Of a DNA stretch of 64,000 nucleotides, positions 33,120 through 41,318 are shown in pieces. A model generated the notes under the pieces. That model did no database searches and had not been told where the DNA came from. It saw only the letters and a list, made by a program, of their open reading frames with translations. The translations under genes and the position numbers were made by a program. Source of the stretch: Caulobacter sp. Root1455 (GTDB taxonomy: Bacteria > Pseudomonadota > Alphaproteobacteria > Caulobacterales > Caulobacteraceae); the NCBI RefSeq assembly GCF_001426905.1, contig NZ_LMFQ01000008.1, forward strand, positions 304 to 64,303, in the 5' to 3' direction. Within the stretch, counting starts at the first letter, position 1; each line of letters begins with the position of its first letter.

Positions 33120-34828
33120 AATCTCTCCTCGGACGAGGAGCCGGGACGGTCGGCTCCATCCGGGTCCGGCTGGCCGGCGCATTGTTCCTCGCGCTCCTGC
33201 CCGTTCTGATCCTCGGCGTCCTGCAGTCGGTTTTCGCCTTCAAGGCCGAGGCCGACTCGCGCCGTCAGAGCCTGGAGCTGGCGGCCGGCCGCAGCGCCGC
33301 GATCGCCCGCGCCCGCATCGAGGCGGCCGGCGTCCTGCTCCAGACCCTCGGTCCGGGCTCGGTCGGGCTGGAATGCACCCAGCGTCTGGACAGGGTGAAG
33401 CAGCGCCTGCCGGGCTACGCCAACCTGATCCGCTTCGACGCCTATGGCCGGGTGTCCTGCGCCGCCGCCACCACGCCGCCGGACGCCACCCGCGCCAGCC
33501 GGCGCTGGTTCCAGCGCCTGGCCGCCGGGTCGCACATGGTCGTGGCCAGCAATCCCGGCGTCACCTATGCGGACGAGCCCGCGGTCCTGACGGCCGTGCG
33601 GGCCGAAACGCGGGACGGCCGCTTCGACGGGGCCATGGCCGCCGTGCTGACCCTGTCGACCATCCAGCCCGAGACCGCCAACCGCTATCTGCCGGGCGGC
33701 GCGGAGGTGGCCCTGGCGGACTCCGAGGGTCACGTCTTCGCCGCGACCAACAAGCGGGCGTTCGGCACGTCGTCCAGGGCCTGGCGGGACCAGACGGTCA
33801 AGAACGGCTCGGCCCTGTGGTCGGGCCGGGACGCCGACGATCGTCCTCGCGACTTCTCGGCCGCGCCCCTGGTCGGCGAGGAGGTGTTCGTCATCCTGTC
33901 GGCCAAGGCTCCGGGCCTGGCCTCCTGGGCCTGGCTGAATCCGATGCTGCGCCTGCTGGCGCCCCTTCTCGCCTTTGTGCTCGCCCTGGCGGCCGTGCTC
34001 TACGCCACCGAGCAGGCCGTGATCCGCTGGATCGTCTATCTGCGCCGGGTCGCCGCCATCTACGCCCGCGGCCGGTTCACCGTGCGCCCGCTGCAGGCCG
34101 AGCGCGCCCCGCCCGAGATCCGCGAGCTGGCGGCCACGCTCGACGACATGGCCGCCGCCATCGTCGCCCGCGACGCCTCGCTGCGCGACAGCCTGGGTGA
34201 GAAGGACGCGCTGATGCGCGAGATCCATCACCGGGTGAAGAACAACCTGCAGATCATCTCCAGCCTGCTGAACATGCAGCAGCGGGCCCTGACCGATCCC
34301 GCCGCCCGGATGGCCCTGAACGACACCCGCCAGCGCATCACCGCCCTGGCCCAGATCTACCGGGCGCTCTACCAGGGTCCCGATCTCAAGCGCGTGGACC
34401 TGCGGCCGTTCCTGGAAGAACTGACCGCCCTGCTGCTGGCGGGCGACATGTCGACCGGCGGTCCGATCCGCACCGAGGTCCACGCCGATCCGCTGGTCAT
34501 CGATCCCGACCGTCTGGCGCCGCTGGCCCTGTTCGCGGTCGAGGCGATCACCAACGCCCAGAAGCACGCGCTGGCCGAACGCGGCGGCACGCTGACGGTC
34601 GAGTTCTTCGTGCGCGGCGAAGAGGCCGAGCTGGCGATCGGCGACGACGGCCCCGGCGCGCCGATGGGTCCGGTCGAGGGCGTGGGGCGAACCTTGATGA
34701 CCGCCTTCGCGCGCCAGCTGCGCGGCAAGCTGCTGTTCGAGACCTCGCCGGCGGGCGGCCTCCTGGTGCGATTGGTGTTCCCGACGCCGCAGGCGCCGCC
34801 GAGCGACTCGGTCTCCACCGGAACCTAG
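33116..34828 (+). CDS. phyK: PhyK, membrane sensor histidine kinase of general stress
   Basis: The 570-residue kinase has an N-terminal membrane segment (about 20-42), a periplasmic sensory domain to about residue 275, a second membrane segment (about 279-305) and a linker. The HWE/HisKA_2 core follows, with phospho-acceptor His371 in [13 protein letters not shown]. The ATP-binding part has [12 protein letters not shown] and IGDDGPGAP. It phosphorylates PhyR on sensing stress, which frees SigT. It starts with a GTG overlapping the sigT stop. The 3' end also contains the SigT promoter for the next small gene. Confidence 0.95.
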   Translation: MKSLLGRGAGTVGSIRVRLAGALFLALLPVLILGVLQSVFAFKAEADSRRQSLELAAGRSAAIARARIEAAGVLLQTLGPGSVGLECTQRLDRVKQRLPGYANLIRFDAYGRVSCAAATTPPDATRASRRWFQRLAAGSHMVVASNPGVTYADEPAVLTAVRAETRDGRFDGAMAAVLTLSTIQPETANRYLPGGAEVALADSEGHVFAATNKRAFGTSSRAWRDQTVKNGSALWSGRDADDRPRDFSAAPLVGEEVFVILSAKAPGLASWAWLNPMLRLLAPLLAFVLALAAVLYATEQAVIRWIVYLRRVAAIYARGRFTVRPLQAERAPPEIRELAATLDDMAAAIVARDASLRDSLGEKDALMREIHHRVKNNLQIISSLLNMQQRALTDPAARMALNDTRQRITALAQIYRALYQGPDLKRVDLRPFLEELTALLLAGDMSTGGPIRTEVHADPLVIDPDRLAPLALFAVEAITNAQKHALAERGGTLTVEFFVRGEEAELAIGDDGPGAPMGPVEGVGRTLMTAFARQLRGKLLFETSPAGGLLVRLVFPTPQAPPSDSVSTGT

Positions 34829-34844
34829 CTGCGCCGCCCACGTT
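34820..34844 (+). promoter_or_regulatory. SigT (EcfG) promoter for the entericidin-like gene
   Basis: GGAAC (34820-34824), 16 bases, CGTT (34841-34844). The -35 element overlaps the last codons of phyK. The start codon is about 53 bases beyond the -10 element. Confidence 0.82.
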
Positions 34845-34896
34845 CTGCTGGGGCAACACCTCAGACGCCCGTTGGGGCGATCACCGGAGAAGACCC

Positions 34897-35031
34897 ATGC
34901 GCAAGCTCATCATTCTGGCCGCGATCGCCGCCAGCCTCACCGTCGCCGCCTGCAACACCGTCGAAGGCGCCGGCAAGGACGTCTCGTCGGCCGGCAACGC
35001 CGTCAGCGACACCGCCAAGGACGCCAAGTAG
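34897..35031 (+). CDS. Entericidin A/B family small lipoprotein
   Basis: A 44-residue lipoprotein. The signal MRKLIILAAIAASLTVAAC puts the lipidated Cys at residue 19. The mature part NTVEGAGKDVSSAG is the entericidin signature. Entericidins are tiny outer-membrane lipoproteins linked to stationary phase and stress. A GGAGAAG ribosome site lies before the ATG. The gene has its own SigT promoter and intrinsic terminator, so it is a self-contained stress unit. Confidence 0.9.
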   Translation: MRKLIILAAIAASLTVAACNTVEGAGKDVSSAGNAVSDTAKDAK

Positions 35032-35077
35032 TCCTGAATCGAAAATAGCTGGGCCCGGTTCCGCCGGGTCCAGGAGC

Positions 35078-35112
35078 AAGCCCGTCGATCCCTCTGGATC
35101 GGCGGGCTTTTT
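35078..35112 (+). terminator. Intrinsic terminator after the entericidin-like gene
   Basis: GCCCGTCGATCC pairs over its full 12 bases with GGATCGGCGGGC (one G-U) around a four-base loop, followed by TTTTT. Confidence 0.9.
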
Positions 35113-35221
35113 CGAGGCGGCTTCCGCAGCGGATAGCTGCCCTAGATTTTATTTCCGAAATGCAATTTCCAGCCGATTTCGCAACGCCGGGTCGGGTTTT
35201 GCGTGACGACCAATCTCGCCG

Positions 35222-36388
35222 GTGACGCATCCGTTACAAATCTCGTCGAAATCAGGCCTGAATCGATATTCGCCAGCCAAGCGGCGGCCTCAGCCTGTGG
35301 GTCTCTCCCATGGGTATGAGCCTCAATTGCCGCGTCCGTCCTCAGCGCCGATCTTCGTCCACAGCGGTTGGCGATGCTCCAGCACCTATGTCTGGCATCG
35401 CTTTCGCGCCGTCCCCGAGGTGATGGCCTATTACGAGCCCTGGCACGAGCAGCTGGCGCGGCTGACGCCGGAGCGGATCGAGCACGAGCGGCCGTCCACC
35501 AGCGGCCTGCGCCACCCGACCGAAGGGCTGCCCTACCTGTCCGAATTCTCCGGCCTGCTGCGGCCGGACGGCGGCGTCCACGGTTTCGAGACCCGCCTGG
35601 CCCTGGATGACTATTTCCTGCCGCCCGACCAGGAGGATCCCGGCCAGGCCGCCTATGTCGAGACCCTGATCGAGGCGGCGCGGCGCGAGGCGCGCACGCC
35701 GGTCCTGGCCTGCTGCCGGACCCTGGGGCGGATCGGTTGGCTGCGGCGACGGTTCGGCGGCACCCATATCGTGCTGATCCGCGATCCGGTGCAGCAGTGG
35801 CGGTCGTTCTATTCGCTGCGCAAGCGGCCCCGACCGACCTATTTCGAGCTCTGCCAGTACGTGATCCTGTCCGAGGCCGCGGGCGGCGCGGCGGGCGCGC
35901 GGCGGCTGGGGCTGACGGCGGCGAAGGGGGAGCTCTTCGATCGCATCCAGGCCGTGCGCAAACGCCTGAAGCGAGCCCCCGCCCGGGTGTCGTTCGCCGC
36001 CTTCCTGGCCGTCTATGTGCTGTCCTATGCGGCGGCCTTGCCGCGCGCCGACCTGGTCATCGACGTGGACCGCCTGGGCGGCGATCCGGAATATGCCCGC
36101 ACCATGGCCACGGCGATCGAGGTGCTGACGGGGGTGAAGCTCGACTTCGGAGACTGCCGCACGCCCGAGCCTCACGCCGGCGGGGTCGGCGTCGACTATC
36201 GCAAGGAGGCCGTGGCGATGATCGAGGCTCTGGACCTGTCGGCGGCGCTGACGGCGCCGGGGCCTGTCCAGACCCTTTATCGCAAACTGGTCAAGGCGCT
36301 GCCCGAACGCGAAGCCGCGACCGTCTGGGATCGGATGCGGGCCGCCTGGCGCGAGCGGGGCGCGAGGCTGGGCACCGTCCGGGCCTGA
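35222..36388 (+). CDS. Sulfotransferase-like protein
   Basis: A protein of up to 388 residues. PIFVHSGWRCSSTYVWHRFR resembles the 5'-phosphosulfate-binding loop of PAPS-dependent sulfotransferases, and IVLIRDPVQQWRSFYSLRK resembles the 3'-phosphate-binding segment with its Arg and Ser. It would move sulfate from PAPS to a carbohydrate or other acceptor, releasing PAP. A PAP phosphatase gene (cysQ) lies 2.3 kb downstream. The start is uncertain: the GTG at 35222 has no good ribosome site, and GTG 35297 is an alternative. The acceptor is unknown. Confidence 0.72.
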   Translation: MTHPLQISSKSGLNRYSPAKRRPQPVGLSHGYEPQLPRPSSAPIFVHSGWRCSSTYVWHRFRAVPEVMAYYEPWHEQLARLTPERIEHERPSTSGLRHPTEGLPYLSEFSGLLRPDGGVHGFETRLALDDYFLPPDQEDPGQAAYVETLIEAARREARTPVLACCRTLGRIGWLRRRFGGTHIVLIRDPVQQWRSFYSLRKRPRPTYFELCQYVILSEAAGGAAGARRLGLTAAKGELFDRIQAVRKRLKRAPARVSFAAFLAVYVLSYAAALPRADLVIDVDRLGGDPEYARTMATAIEVLTGVKLDFGDCRTPEPHAGGVGVDYRKEAVAMIEALDLSAALTAPGPVQTLYRKLVKALPEREAATVWDRMRAAWRERGARLGTVRA

Positions 36389-36418
36389 GCCCGCCGCGAG
36401 CCGCCAGATCTATGCGTG

Positions 36419-37231
36419 TCAGGCCGCGGCGCGGGTGAAAAGGCCCGCTCGGCCGGAGACCGCGCGCACGGCGCCGGTGATCCCCTCCAGGCTTTCCCCG
36501 CTGCCGACCAGCAGCACGCCGTCGTCTTCCAGGCGGGCGGCGAGGCTCTCGATCACGCGGCCATGCACGCTGGGATCCAGGCCGGGCAGCACGTTGCGCA
36601 GCAGGATGACGTCGAACTTGCCCATCGAGGACAGGTCGGCCAGCAGGTTGATCCGCCGCCAACGCACCGACTGGCGGATGCGCGGGCTGATCGCCCACAT
36701 CTCGTCCTGGTTCTCGAAATGCTCGACCAGCAGGCGGATCGGCAGACCGCGCTGCACCTCGAACTGGGTGTAGAGGCCGCTCTGGGCCTTCTCCAGGCAG
36801 CGGTCGGAAAGGTCCGATCCGAAGAATTCGAACCGTGCGCCGGGCGCGATGTCGCGAGCCTGGGCGGCGGTCATGGCCAGGGAATAGACTTCCTGGCCGG
36901 TCGAGCAGGCGGCGCTCCAGATCCGGATCGGCCGCTTGCGCACCAGCTTCGACAAGGTCGGCAGCAGTTCGTCGCGCAGCTGGGCGAAGACCTCGCGGTC
37001 GCGGAAGAACGCGGTCTCGTTCAGGGTCAGGGCCTCGACGACGGCCCAGATCAGCCGGTCCTCGCGGTGGGCGCGTAGGGCGGCGATCATCGCCTCGATC
37101 GACTCGAAGCCTTCCCGGCGCGCCAGGGGATTGAGCCGGCTTTCGATCAGATAGACCTTGTCGCTCTCGATCCGCAGACCCGCGCGCTGGCGGGCCAGGG
37201 CGGCCAGCAGGTCCATGTCCTCGGGTGTCAC
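36419..37231 (-). CDS. cheR: CheR-type chemoreceptor methyltransferase
   Basis: The 270-residue product has the CheR N-terminal helical domain (about 1-75) and the SAM-dependent methyltransferase domain with IWSAACSTGQEVYSLAM, FEFFGSDLSDRCLEKA and FDVILLRNVL. CheR methylates glutamates on chemoreceptors. The GTG at 37231 overlaps the stop of the upstream cheY-like gene; an ATG at 37216 is also possible. No chemoreceptor or CheA gene is nearby, so it may serve another signalling role next to chpT. Confidence 0.88.
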   Translation of the reverse strand: MTPEDMDLLAALARQRAGLRIESDKVYLIESRLNPLARREGFESIEAMIAALRAHREDRLIWAVVEALTLNETAFFRDREVFAQLRDELLPTLSKLVRKRPIRIWSAACSTGQEVYSLAMTAAQARDIAPGARFEFFGSDLSDRCLEKAQSGLYTQFEVQRGLPIRLLVEHFENQDEMWAISPRIRQSVRWRRINLLADLSSMGKFDVILLRNVLPGLDPSVHGRVIESLAARLEDDGVLLVGSGESLEGITGAVRAVSGRAGLFTRAAA

Positions 37232-37593
37232 AGCAGGCCCGCCTCGGCGAACTTCGCCGCGATGATGTCGCCGTCGAATGGCTTCATGATGTACTCGTCC
37301 GCGCCGGCGTCCAGCGCCTCGCGAATGGCCTCGATCTTGTTCTCGACGGTGCAGAAGACCACGGTCGGGCCTTGGCCGCCCGGCTCCTGGCGCAGATGGC
37401 GCAGGAACTCGATCCCGTTCATCACCGGCATGTTCCAGTCCAGGAGCACGGCGTCGGGCATCGCCGCCCGGCACCAGGCCAGGGCTTCCACGCCGTCGGC
37501 GGCCTCGGCGATTTCGAAGCCTATGTCTTCCAGGACGCGCCGGGCGACTTTGCGGATCACCCGGCTGTCGTCGACGACGAGACAGGTCTTCAC
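37228..37593 (-). CDS. Single-domain CheY-like response regulator
   Basis: A 121-residue stand-alone receiver. CLVVDDSRVIRKVARRVLED gives the acidic pocket, Asp52 in LLDWNMPVMNG is the phosphorylation site, CTVE replaces the usual T/S segment, and YIMKPFD carries the Lys. It has no output domain. The GTG at 37593 is preferred because GGAG lies six bases before it; a TTG at 37605 is less likely. It lies between chpT and cheR and could take phosphate from, or give it to, a partner kinase or phosphotransferase. Confidence 0.87.
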   Translation of the reverse strand: MKTCLVVDDSRVIRKVARRVLEDIGFEIAEAADGVEALAWCRAAMPDAVLLDWNMPVMNGIEFLRHLRQEPGGQGPTVVFCTVENKIEAIREALDAGADEYIMKPFDGDIIAAKFAEAGLL

Positions 37594-37689
37594 GGCACGC
37601 TCCAATACAGTCCGTCCAACTTGCGGCGGAGGGGGTTAAGGAGCGGTGACGGTGATCGCGATCTTCGGGGTTTTATCGCTCGGAAAAAC

Positions 37690-38379
37690 TCAGGCCGGGA
37701 CCCAGGCCGCCAGGCTGACCTTGTCCTCGCCCAGTTCGATCCCGACCTGGCCGCCGGCCGCGCGGACCAGGGCGTTCAGATAGGCCGCCTGCACCCACGG
37801 ACCGCCCAGGCCCTCGGCCAGGGCCTCGCCCTTCAGGCCGGCCAGGACCTCGGGGCGAAGGCGGGCGCGCGGACCGACGGCGTCGGCGGTGATCGCCACT
37901 CGGCCGTCGGCGGCCACGGCCCGCAGCGTCGCCTTGCCGCCGGCCGGCAGGGCGCTGGCGGCGATCTGGGCGATGTTGAGGATGGCGCGGGCGCTGGCCT
38001 TGTTCAGGGTCGAGGGCGGGATGGCCCAGTCCATCGTCGGGCGCACGTGGGCGAACACGCCCTGGGCCAGCTTTTCCAGCTCGCGGGAGTCGAAGTTCTC
38101 GGCCGATGCAGAGGCTCCAAACGCGACACGCGTGAACTGAAGGAGGTCGGCCAGCTTGCGGGCGCTGGACGAGATCAGGCTCATGGCGTCCTCGCGCATG
38201 TCCTGGGCGGAGGGATCCTCCAGCAGGTCCAGGCCCGAGACGATGGCGCTGGCCGGGCTGATGAAGTCGTGACAGAGGCGGGCCGCCACCAGGGCGGCGA
38301 AGTCGGGACCGTTGACGTTCAGCTCGGGAGCGTCGGCCGAGGGAGCGTTTTGGGCGGGCGTGGGGGCGGCGTCGGTCAT
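37690..38379 (-). CDS. chpT: ChpT histidine phosphotransferase
   Basis: The 229-residue protein matches Caulobacter ChpT closely. The DHp-like helix has the phospho-acceptor His37 in ARLCHDFISPASAIVSGLDLL, then AFGASASAENFDSRELEKLAQ, and a degenerate ATPase-like C-terminal domain that does not bind ATP. ChpT carries phosphate from the CckA hybrid kinase to CtrA and CpdR, controlling the cell cycle. The frame runs 62 codons further upstream, but the ATG at 38379 gives the usual length. It is divergent from the DUF3553 gene. Confidence 0.96.
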   Translation of the reverse strand: MTDAAPTPAQNAPSADAPELNVNGPDFAALVAARLCHDFISPASAIVSGLDLLEDPSAQDMREDAMSLISSSARKLADLLQFTRVAFGASASAENFDSRELEKLAQGVFAHVRPTMDWAIPPSTLNKASARAILNIAQIAASALPAGGKATLRAVAADGRVAITADAVGPRARLRPEVLAGLKGEALAEGLGGPWVQAAYLNALVRAAGGQVGIELGEDKVSLAAWVPA

Positions 38380-38475
38380 GGCGCGATCTTTGGCGTGATT
38401 TGGGACTTTGGCAAACGGCGCCGGGGCGAAACGGGGCTGGTGCGGGCCGGGGCGGCGTCCTATCAGGAGCGCGTC

Positions 38476-38661
38476 ATGGATCCGTTTCTCGAGCCGGGCG
38501 TCCTCGTGCGCCATCCCGACCAGCCCGACTGGGGCCTGGGCCAGGTGCAGTCGGTGATCGGCCATCGCGTGACCGTCAATTTCGAAGACGCCGGCAAGCG
38601 GACGGTCGACGCGACGCGCGTCACCTTGCTGTTCGTCGGCGACGACCCCCGAGGTACCTGA
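38476..38661 (+). CDS. DUF3553 small protein
   Basis: A 61-residue protein. FLEPGVLVRHPDQPDWGLGQVQSVIG and VTVNFEDAGKRTVD are the features of the DUF3553/CarD-like small beta domain found in some helicases (UvrD C-terminal end). A role in nucleic-acid or protein binding is possible but unproven. CAGGAG stands about seven bases before the ATG. The stop overlaps the cysQ start by one base (TGATG), which indicates coupling. Confidence 0.75.
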   Translation: MDPFLEPGVLVRHPDQPDWGLGQVQSVIGHRVTVNFEDAGKRTVDATRVTLLFVGDDPRGT

Positions 38662-39437
38662 TGAGCTATGCGAACCTGGCTGACTACGGCCGCGACCTGG
38701 CGACGATCGTCGAGGCGGCCGCCGAGGTCATCCTGCCGTTCTGGCGCACCGAGCTGGACGTGGTGCGCAAGGCCGACGAGAGCCCGGTGACCGAGGCCGA
38801 CAGGGCCGGCGAGCGGCTGATTCTGGCCAGGCTGGCCGAGCGCTTCCCCGAGATCCCGGCGATTTCGGAAGAGCACGCCAGCGAGTTCGGCGCGCCGGAG
38901 GCCATCGGCCCGCGCTTCTTCCTGGTCGATCCGGTCGACGGCACCAAGGCCTTCGTGCGCGGCGACCCCAACTTCACGGTCAATATCGGCCTGATCGACA
39001 ACGGCGTCCCGGTGGCCGGCGCGATCTGCGCTCCGGCGACGGGCGAGGTCTGGTTCACCAGCGCCGACGGCGTGCTCAAGCGCGAAGGTCCCGGGGCCGC
39101 CGAGATCCGCGTCCAGGTCAGGGTCTGGCCCGAGGGCCAGGCCTTGGCCCTGATCAGCCACACCATGAAGGAGGAGCGGGCGACCGAGCTGGCGGTCCAG
39201 TACGGCTTCAGCCTACGCGCCCCGATGGACAGCTCGATCAAGCTGGTCCGCATCGCCGAGGGCGCGGCCGACATCTATCCGCGCCACGGCCCGACCATGG
39301 AGTGGGACACCGCCGCCGGCCACGCCATCCTGATCGCCGCCGGGGGGCGCTTGACCACGCCCGAGGGCGAGGCCTTCACCTACGGCAAGGCCGACCAGGG
39401 CTTCCGCAACGGCTGGTTCGTGGCGCGCGGGGCCTAG
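38661..39437 (+). CDS. cysQ: 3'(2'),5'-bisphosphate nucleotidase
   Basis: The 258-residue enzyme belongs to the inositol monophosphatase superfamily, CysQ branch. SPVTEADRAGERLI, AISEEHA, FLVDPVDGTKAFV and MEWDTAAGHAIL hold the metal ligands in the usual order. It removes the 3' phosphate from PAP (or 2' from related compounds), relieving PAP toxicity after sulfation or sulfate assimilation. The sulfotransferase-like gene nearby would produce PAP. It is translationally coupled to the DUF3553 gene. Confidence 0.93.
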   Translation: MSYANLADYGRDLATIVEAAAEVILPFWRTELDVVRKADESPVTEADRAGERLILARLAERFPEIPAISEEHASEFGAPEAIGPRFFLVDPVDGTKAFVRGDPNFTVNIGLIDNGVPVAGAICAPATGEVWFTSADGVLKREGPGAAEIRVQVRVWPEGQALALISHTMKEERATELAVQYGFSLRAPMDSSIKLVRIAEGAADIYPRHGPTMEWDTAAGHAILIAAGGRLTTPEGEAFTYGKADQGFRNGWFVARGA

Positions 39438-39438
39438 G

Positions 39439-39564
39439 TCCCTCCCCCCGTGGGGGAGGCGGATGAAGGCCGGTGGGGGGAGTCTTGGATCGCCGATCCT
39501 GGATCTGGTCATTGCCTCATAACTCCCCCCTCCGGCTGCGCCGACACCTCCTCCACAGGGGGAG
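39439..39564. repeat. Palindromic intergenic element, family 1, copy 3
   Basis: CCTCCCCCCGTGGGGGAGGC with GAAGGCCGGTGGGGGGAGT on the left, and ACTCCCCCCTCCGG with GCCGACACCTCCTCCACAGGGGGAG on the right. It starts right after the cysQ stop codon. Confidence 0.85.
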
Positions 39565-39613
39565 CGCCTGGGGCGCACGGCTTCGCGACCTGACGGGATG
39601 TCCCGAAAGGCAG

Positions 39614-39807
39614 TGGGGAGGCGCGGAGCGGTCCGGGCCGAGCCCGGATGACCGTGAGGTTGTGTGTGCGTTTCGGCTAGACCTGACCGCTCCGCCGAAC
39701 CGTTTTTACCGAGGGACGGCGATTGAGGGCCTGTTTCATCCCGATCGACGTTTCCCCTCGGACGGGCAGGATCAGGTCGCCCGGAAGGGGCCGTCGGCGA
39801 CTCCGAC
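39614..39807. repeat. Copy B of the ~190-bp interspersed repeat, inverted
   Basis: Reverse complement of 1-196 with roughly 90% identity by eye. Conserved landmarks are GGAGCGGTCAGGTCTAGCC, GGGATGAAACA and GTCGGAGTCGCCGACGG, all read on the reverse strand. The copies lie 39.4 kb apart in opposite orientation. Confidence 0.78.
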
Positions 39808-40122
39808 TGATCCTGGAACAGGCCGGTTTGAACTCCCGGCCCCGTCGACCCACGCAGCTCCCGGCGAGGTTTCGCGGGTTCCCGGATCTATCCACGAACA
39901 GACCCCGACCTGCCTCGCGCGCGGCCCTGCGCGGCCCCGCTCGGTTCGATCCCCATCGCCTGCTTGGGCCGGTACCAAGAGCCCTCCCCCGCGATGGGGA
40001 CCTGTTCAGTATGGCGAGGCCGTGAACGCGCCAGTGATTGTGACGCTGATTATTTTCAGAAGGTTGAAGTTGTTGATGTTCTTCGCGGCGCTGACGGGGA
40101 TAGACGCCGCTCGATCCCCGCC
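39808..40122. other. Gene-free spacer between repeats
   Basis: No convincing gene in this 315-base stretch. Short open frames exist, including a 51-codon hydrophobic one from a GTG at 40022, but without a clear ribosome site or family. It contains a perfect GGCCGG/CCGGCC inverted repeat around a nine-base loop at 39821-39841 and an AT-richer patch at about 40030-40085. It could be a decayed mobile element between the two repeat types. Confidence 0.45.
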
Positions 40123-40317
40123 GGGGACATGCACTCACGCCACGGCCTCGGCCAATCGCCCCCCGAACGTGGGGTGAGTGCGTGTCCCCAACGCCATCCA
40201 CGACGCGTCCAGGCTGCCCCCGCTCAAAGCCGGCAAGCTCAGCGGATGACGTTGGGGACACGCACTCACGGCAGTCCTCTGCAACCCGGCCGAGCCGGGG
40301 CGTGAGTGCATGTCCCC
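40123..40317. repeat. Nested REP-like inverted repeats
   Basis: Four related arms. Arm 1 is GGGGACATGCACTCACGCC (40123-40141). Arm 2 is GTGAGTGCGTGTCCCCAACG (40174-40193). Arm 3 is CGTTGGGGACACGCACTCAC (40250-40269). Arm 4 is GGCGTGAGTGCATGTCCCC (40299-40317). Arms 1/4 and arms 2/3 are exact reverse complements, so the block is a nested palindrome. Arms 1/2 and 3/4 also pair with few mismatches. This resembles REP/BIME elements moved by REP-associated tyrosine transposases; no such transposase gene is in the window. Confidence 0.8.
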
Positions 40318-40345
40318 CGCAGTCCCCCGCAGTCCCCCGCGTTCC
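40313..40345. repeat. Short tandem GTCCCCCGCA repeat
   Basis: About three copies of a 10-base unit (GTCCCCCGCA) directly after the last REP-like arm, just beyond the 3' end of the reverse-strand regulator gene. Confidence 0.7.
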
Positions 40346-40359
40346 CCGCGGCTCGCCCC

Positions 40360-41196
40360 TCACCCCCCGGCCAGCGCGCGGCAGAACGCCGCCGTCTCGT
40401 CGTCGGCGGGGAACATGCATTCGACCCGCAGCTCCTCCAGCGTGATGTCGCGCGAGGTCCCGAAGGTGGTCAGGGTCGAGAAGAAGGTCAGGCGCCGGTC
40501 GCCCTTGCGGAAGGTCACGGTCAGCAGCGGCAGGGGCGCGGCGCCCAGCTCACGCCGTTCCCAGCGGGCCGGCACGTCCGGATAGGCCAGCACCTCGTCG
40601 AGCAGGGCGCGGGACGTCCTGTCGGTGGCCGCCTCGTGATGCAGATGGCCGATCAGGTCGCCGGCCACCTCCTCCCAATTTTCGATGAAGGGCCGCATGT
40701 CGGCGGGGTCGAAGACCTGGCGCATGATGTTGCCGTGCGGCTGGACCCCGTCGCGCAGCCAGTCGAACACCCGCGCCAGGCCCGCATTGGCCATCAGCAC
40801 GTCCCAGTGCCGGTTCGCCACGAAGGCGGGATAGGGCTCCTGCTGGGCCAGGATGAACTCGATGGCCCGCCGCACCAGAGTCATCTGCGGGTCCGACAGG
40901 GCGGTCTCGCGATAGCCCGGCGCGTAGCCGGCGACGACCAGCAGGGCGTTGCGGTCGCGCATGGGCATGTCCAGCGCCCCGGCCAGCAGGGCGACCAGCT
41001 CGCGGCTGGGCCGCGCCTTGCCGGTTTCGACATAGCTGAGGTGGCGGGTCGAGATCCCGGCCTCCAGCGCCAGGTCCATCTGGCTCATCCGGCGGGCGCT
41101 CCGCCACTGGCGCAGCAGGTCGCCCAAAGGATGGTCGCCCAAGGCGCTTGGCGAGGCGAGAGCGCCCCGAGGCGGCGGAGAAGTCATCGTGTTCAT
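40360..41196 (-). CDS. MmyB-like helix-turn-helix regulator
   Basis: A 278-residue regulator with an N-terminal Xre helix-turn-helix (LLRQWRSARRMSQMDLALEAGISTRHLSYVETGKARPS, recognised by RRMSQMDLA and HLSYVETG). The MmyB-type ligand-binding domain follows (YPAFVANRHWDVLMANAGLARVF and the C-terminal TFFSTLTTFGTSRDITLEELRVE part). Family members often sense small hydrophobic ligands and control adjacent enzymes. The divergent gene encodes an exported hydrolase, a plausible target. An alternative start lies at 41187. Confidence 0.87.
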   Translation of the reverse strand: MNTMTSPPPRGALASPSALGDHPLGDLLRQWRSARRMSQMDLALEAGISTRHLSYVETGKARPSRELVALLAGALDMPMRDRNALLVVAGYAPGYRETALSDPQMTLVRRAIEFILAQQEPYPAFVANRHWDVLMANAGLARVFDWLRDGVQPHGNIMRQVFDPADMRPFIENWEEVAGDLIGHLHHEAATDRTSRALLDEVLAYPDVPARWERRELGAAPLPLLTVTFRKGDRRLTFFSTLTTFGTSRDITLEELRVECMFPADDETAAFCRALAGG

Positions 41197-41318
41197 GACC
41201 TGACACTAACCGCGACGGGCATGATCGCCATAACCTCCCAGGTCATGGAGCCGCTGATCCCGCGGTCCTAGTCCTTCCGCTCATCGGGGCGCCGCGTCCC
41301 CGCCATGAGGATCGGACC

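Noticed and set aside
37636..37645. CtrA half-site TTAA near chpT, and similar ones at 1343, 4960, 47090 and 62205
   Set aside because: None has the second TTAA at the seven-base spacing required for a full CtrA box.
39821..39841. Possible tRNA T-arm (GGCCGG, TTTGAACTC, CCGGCC)
   Set aside because: The loop is nine bases and no matching acceptor, D or anticodon arms could be found.
39473..40177. A 234-codon open frame across the repeat block
   Set aside because: It crosses two repeat elements, lacks a ribosome site and has no recognisable family.
40313..40345. CRISPR-like direct repeats
   Set aside because: Units of 10 bases in direct contact without spacers, and no cas gene in the window.
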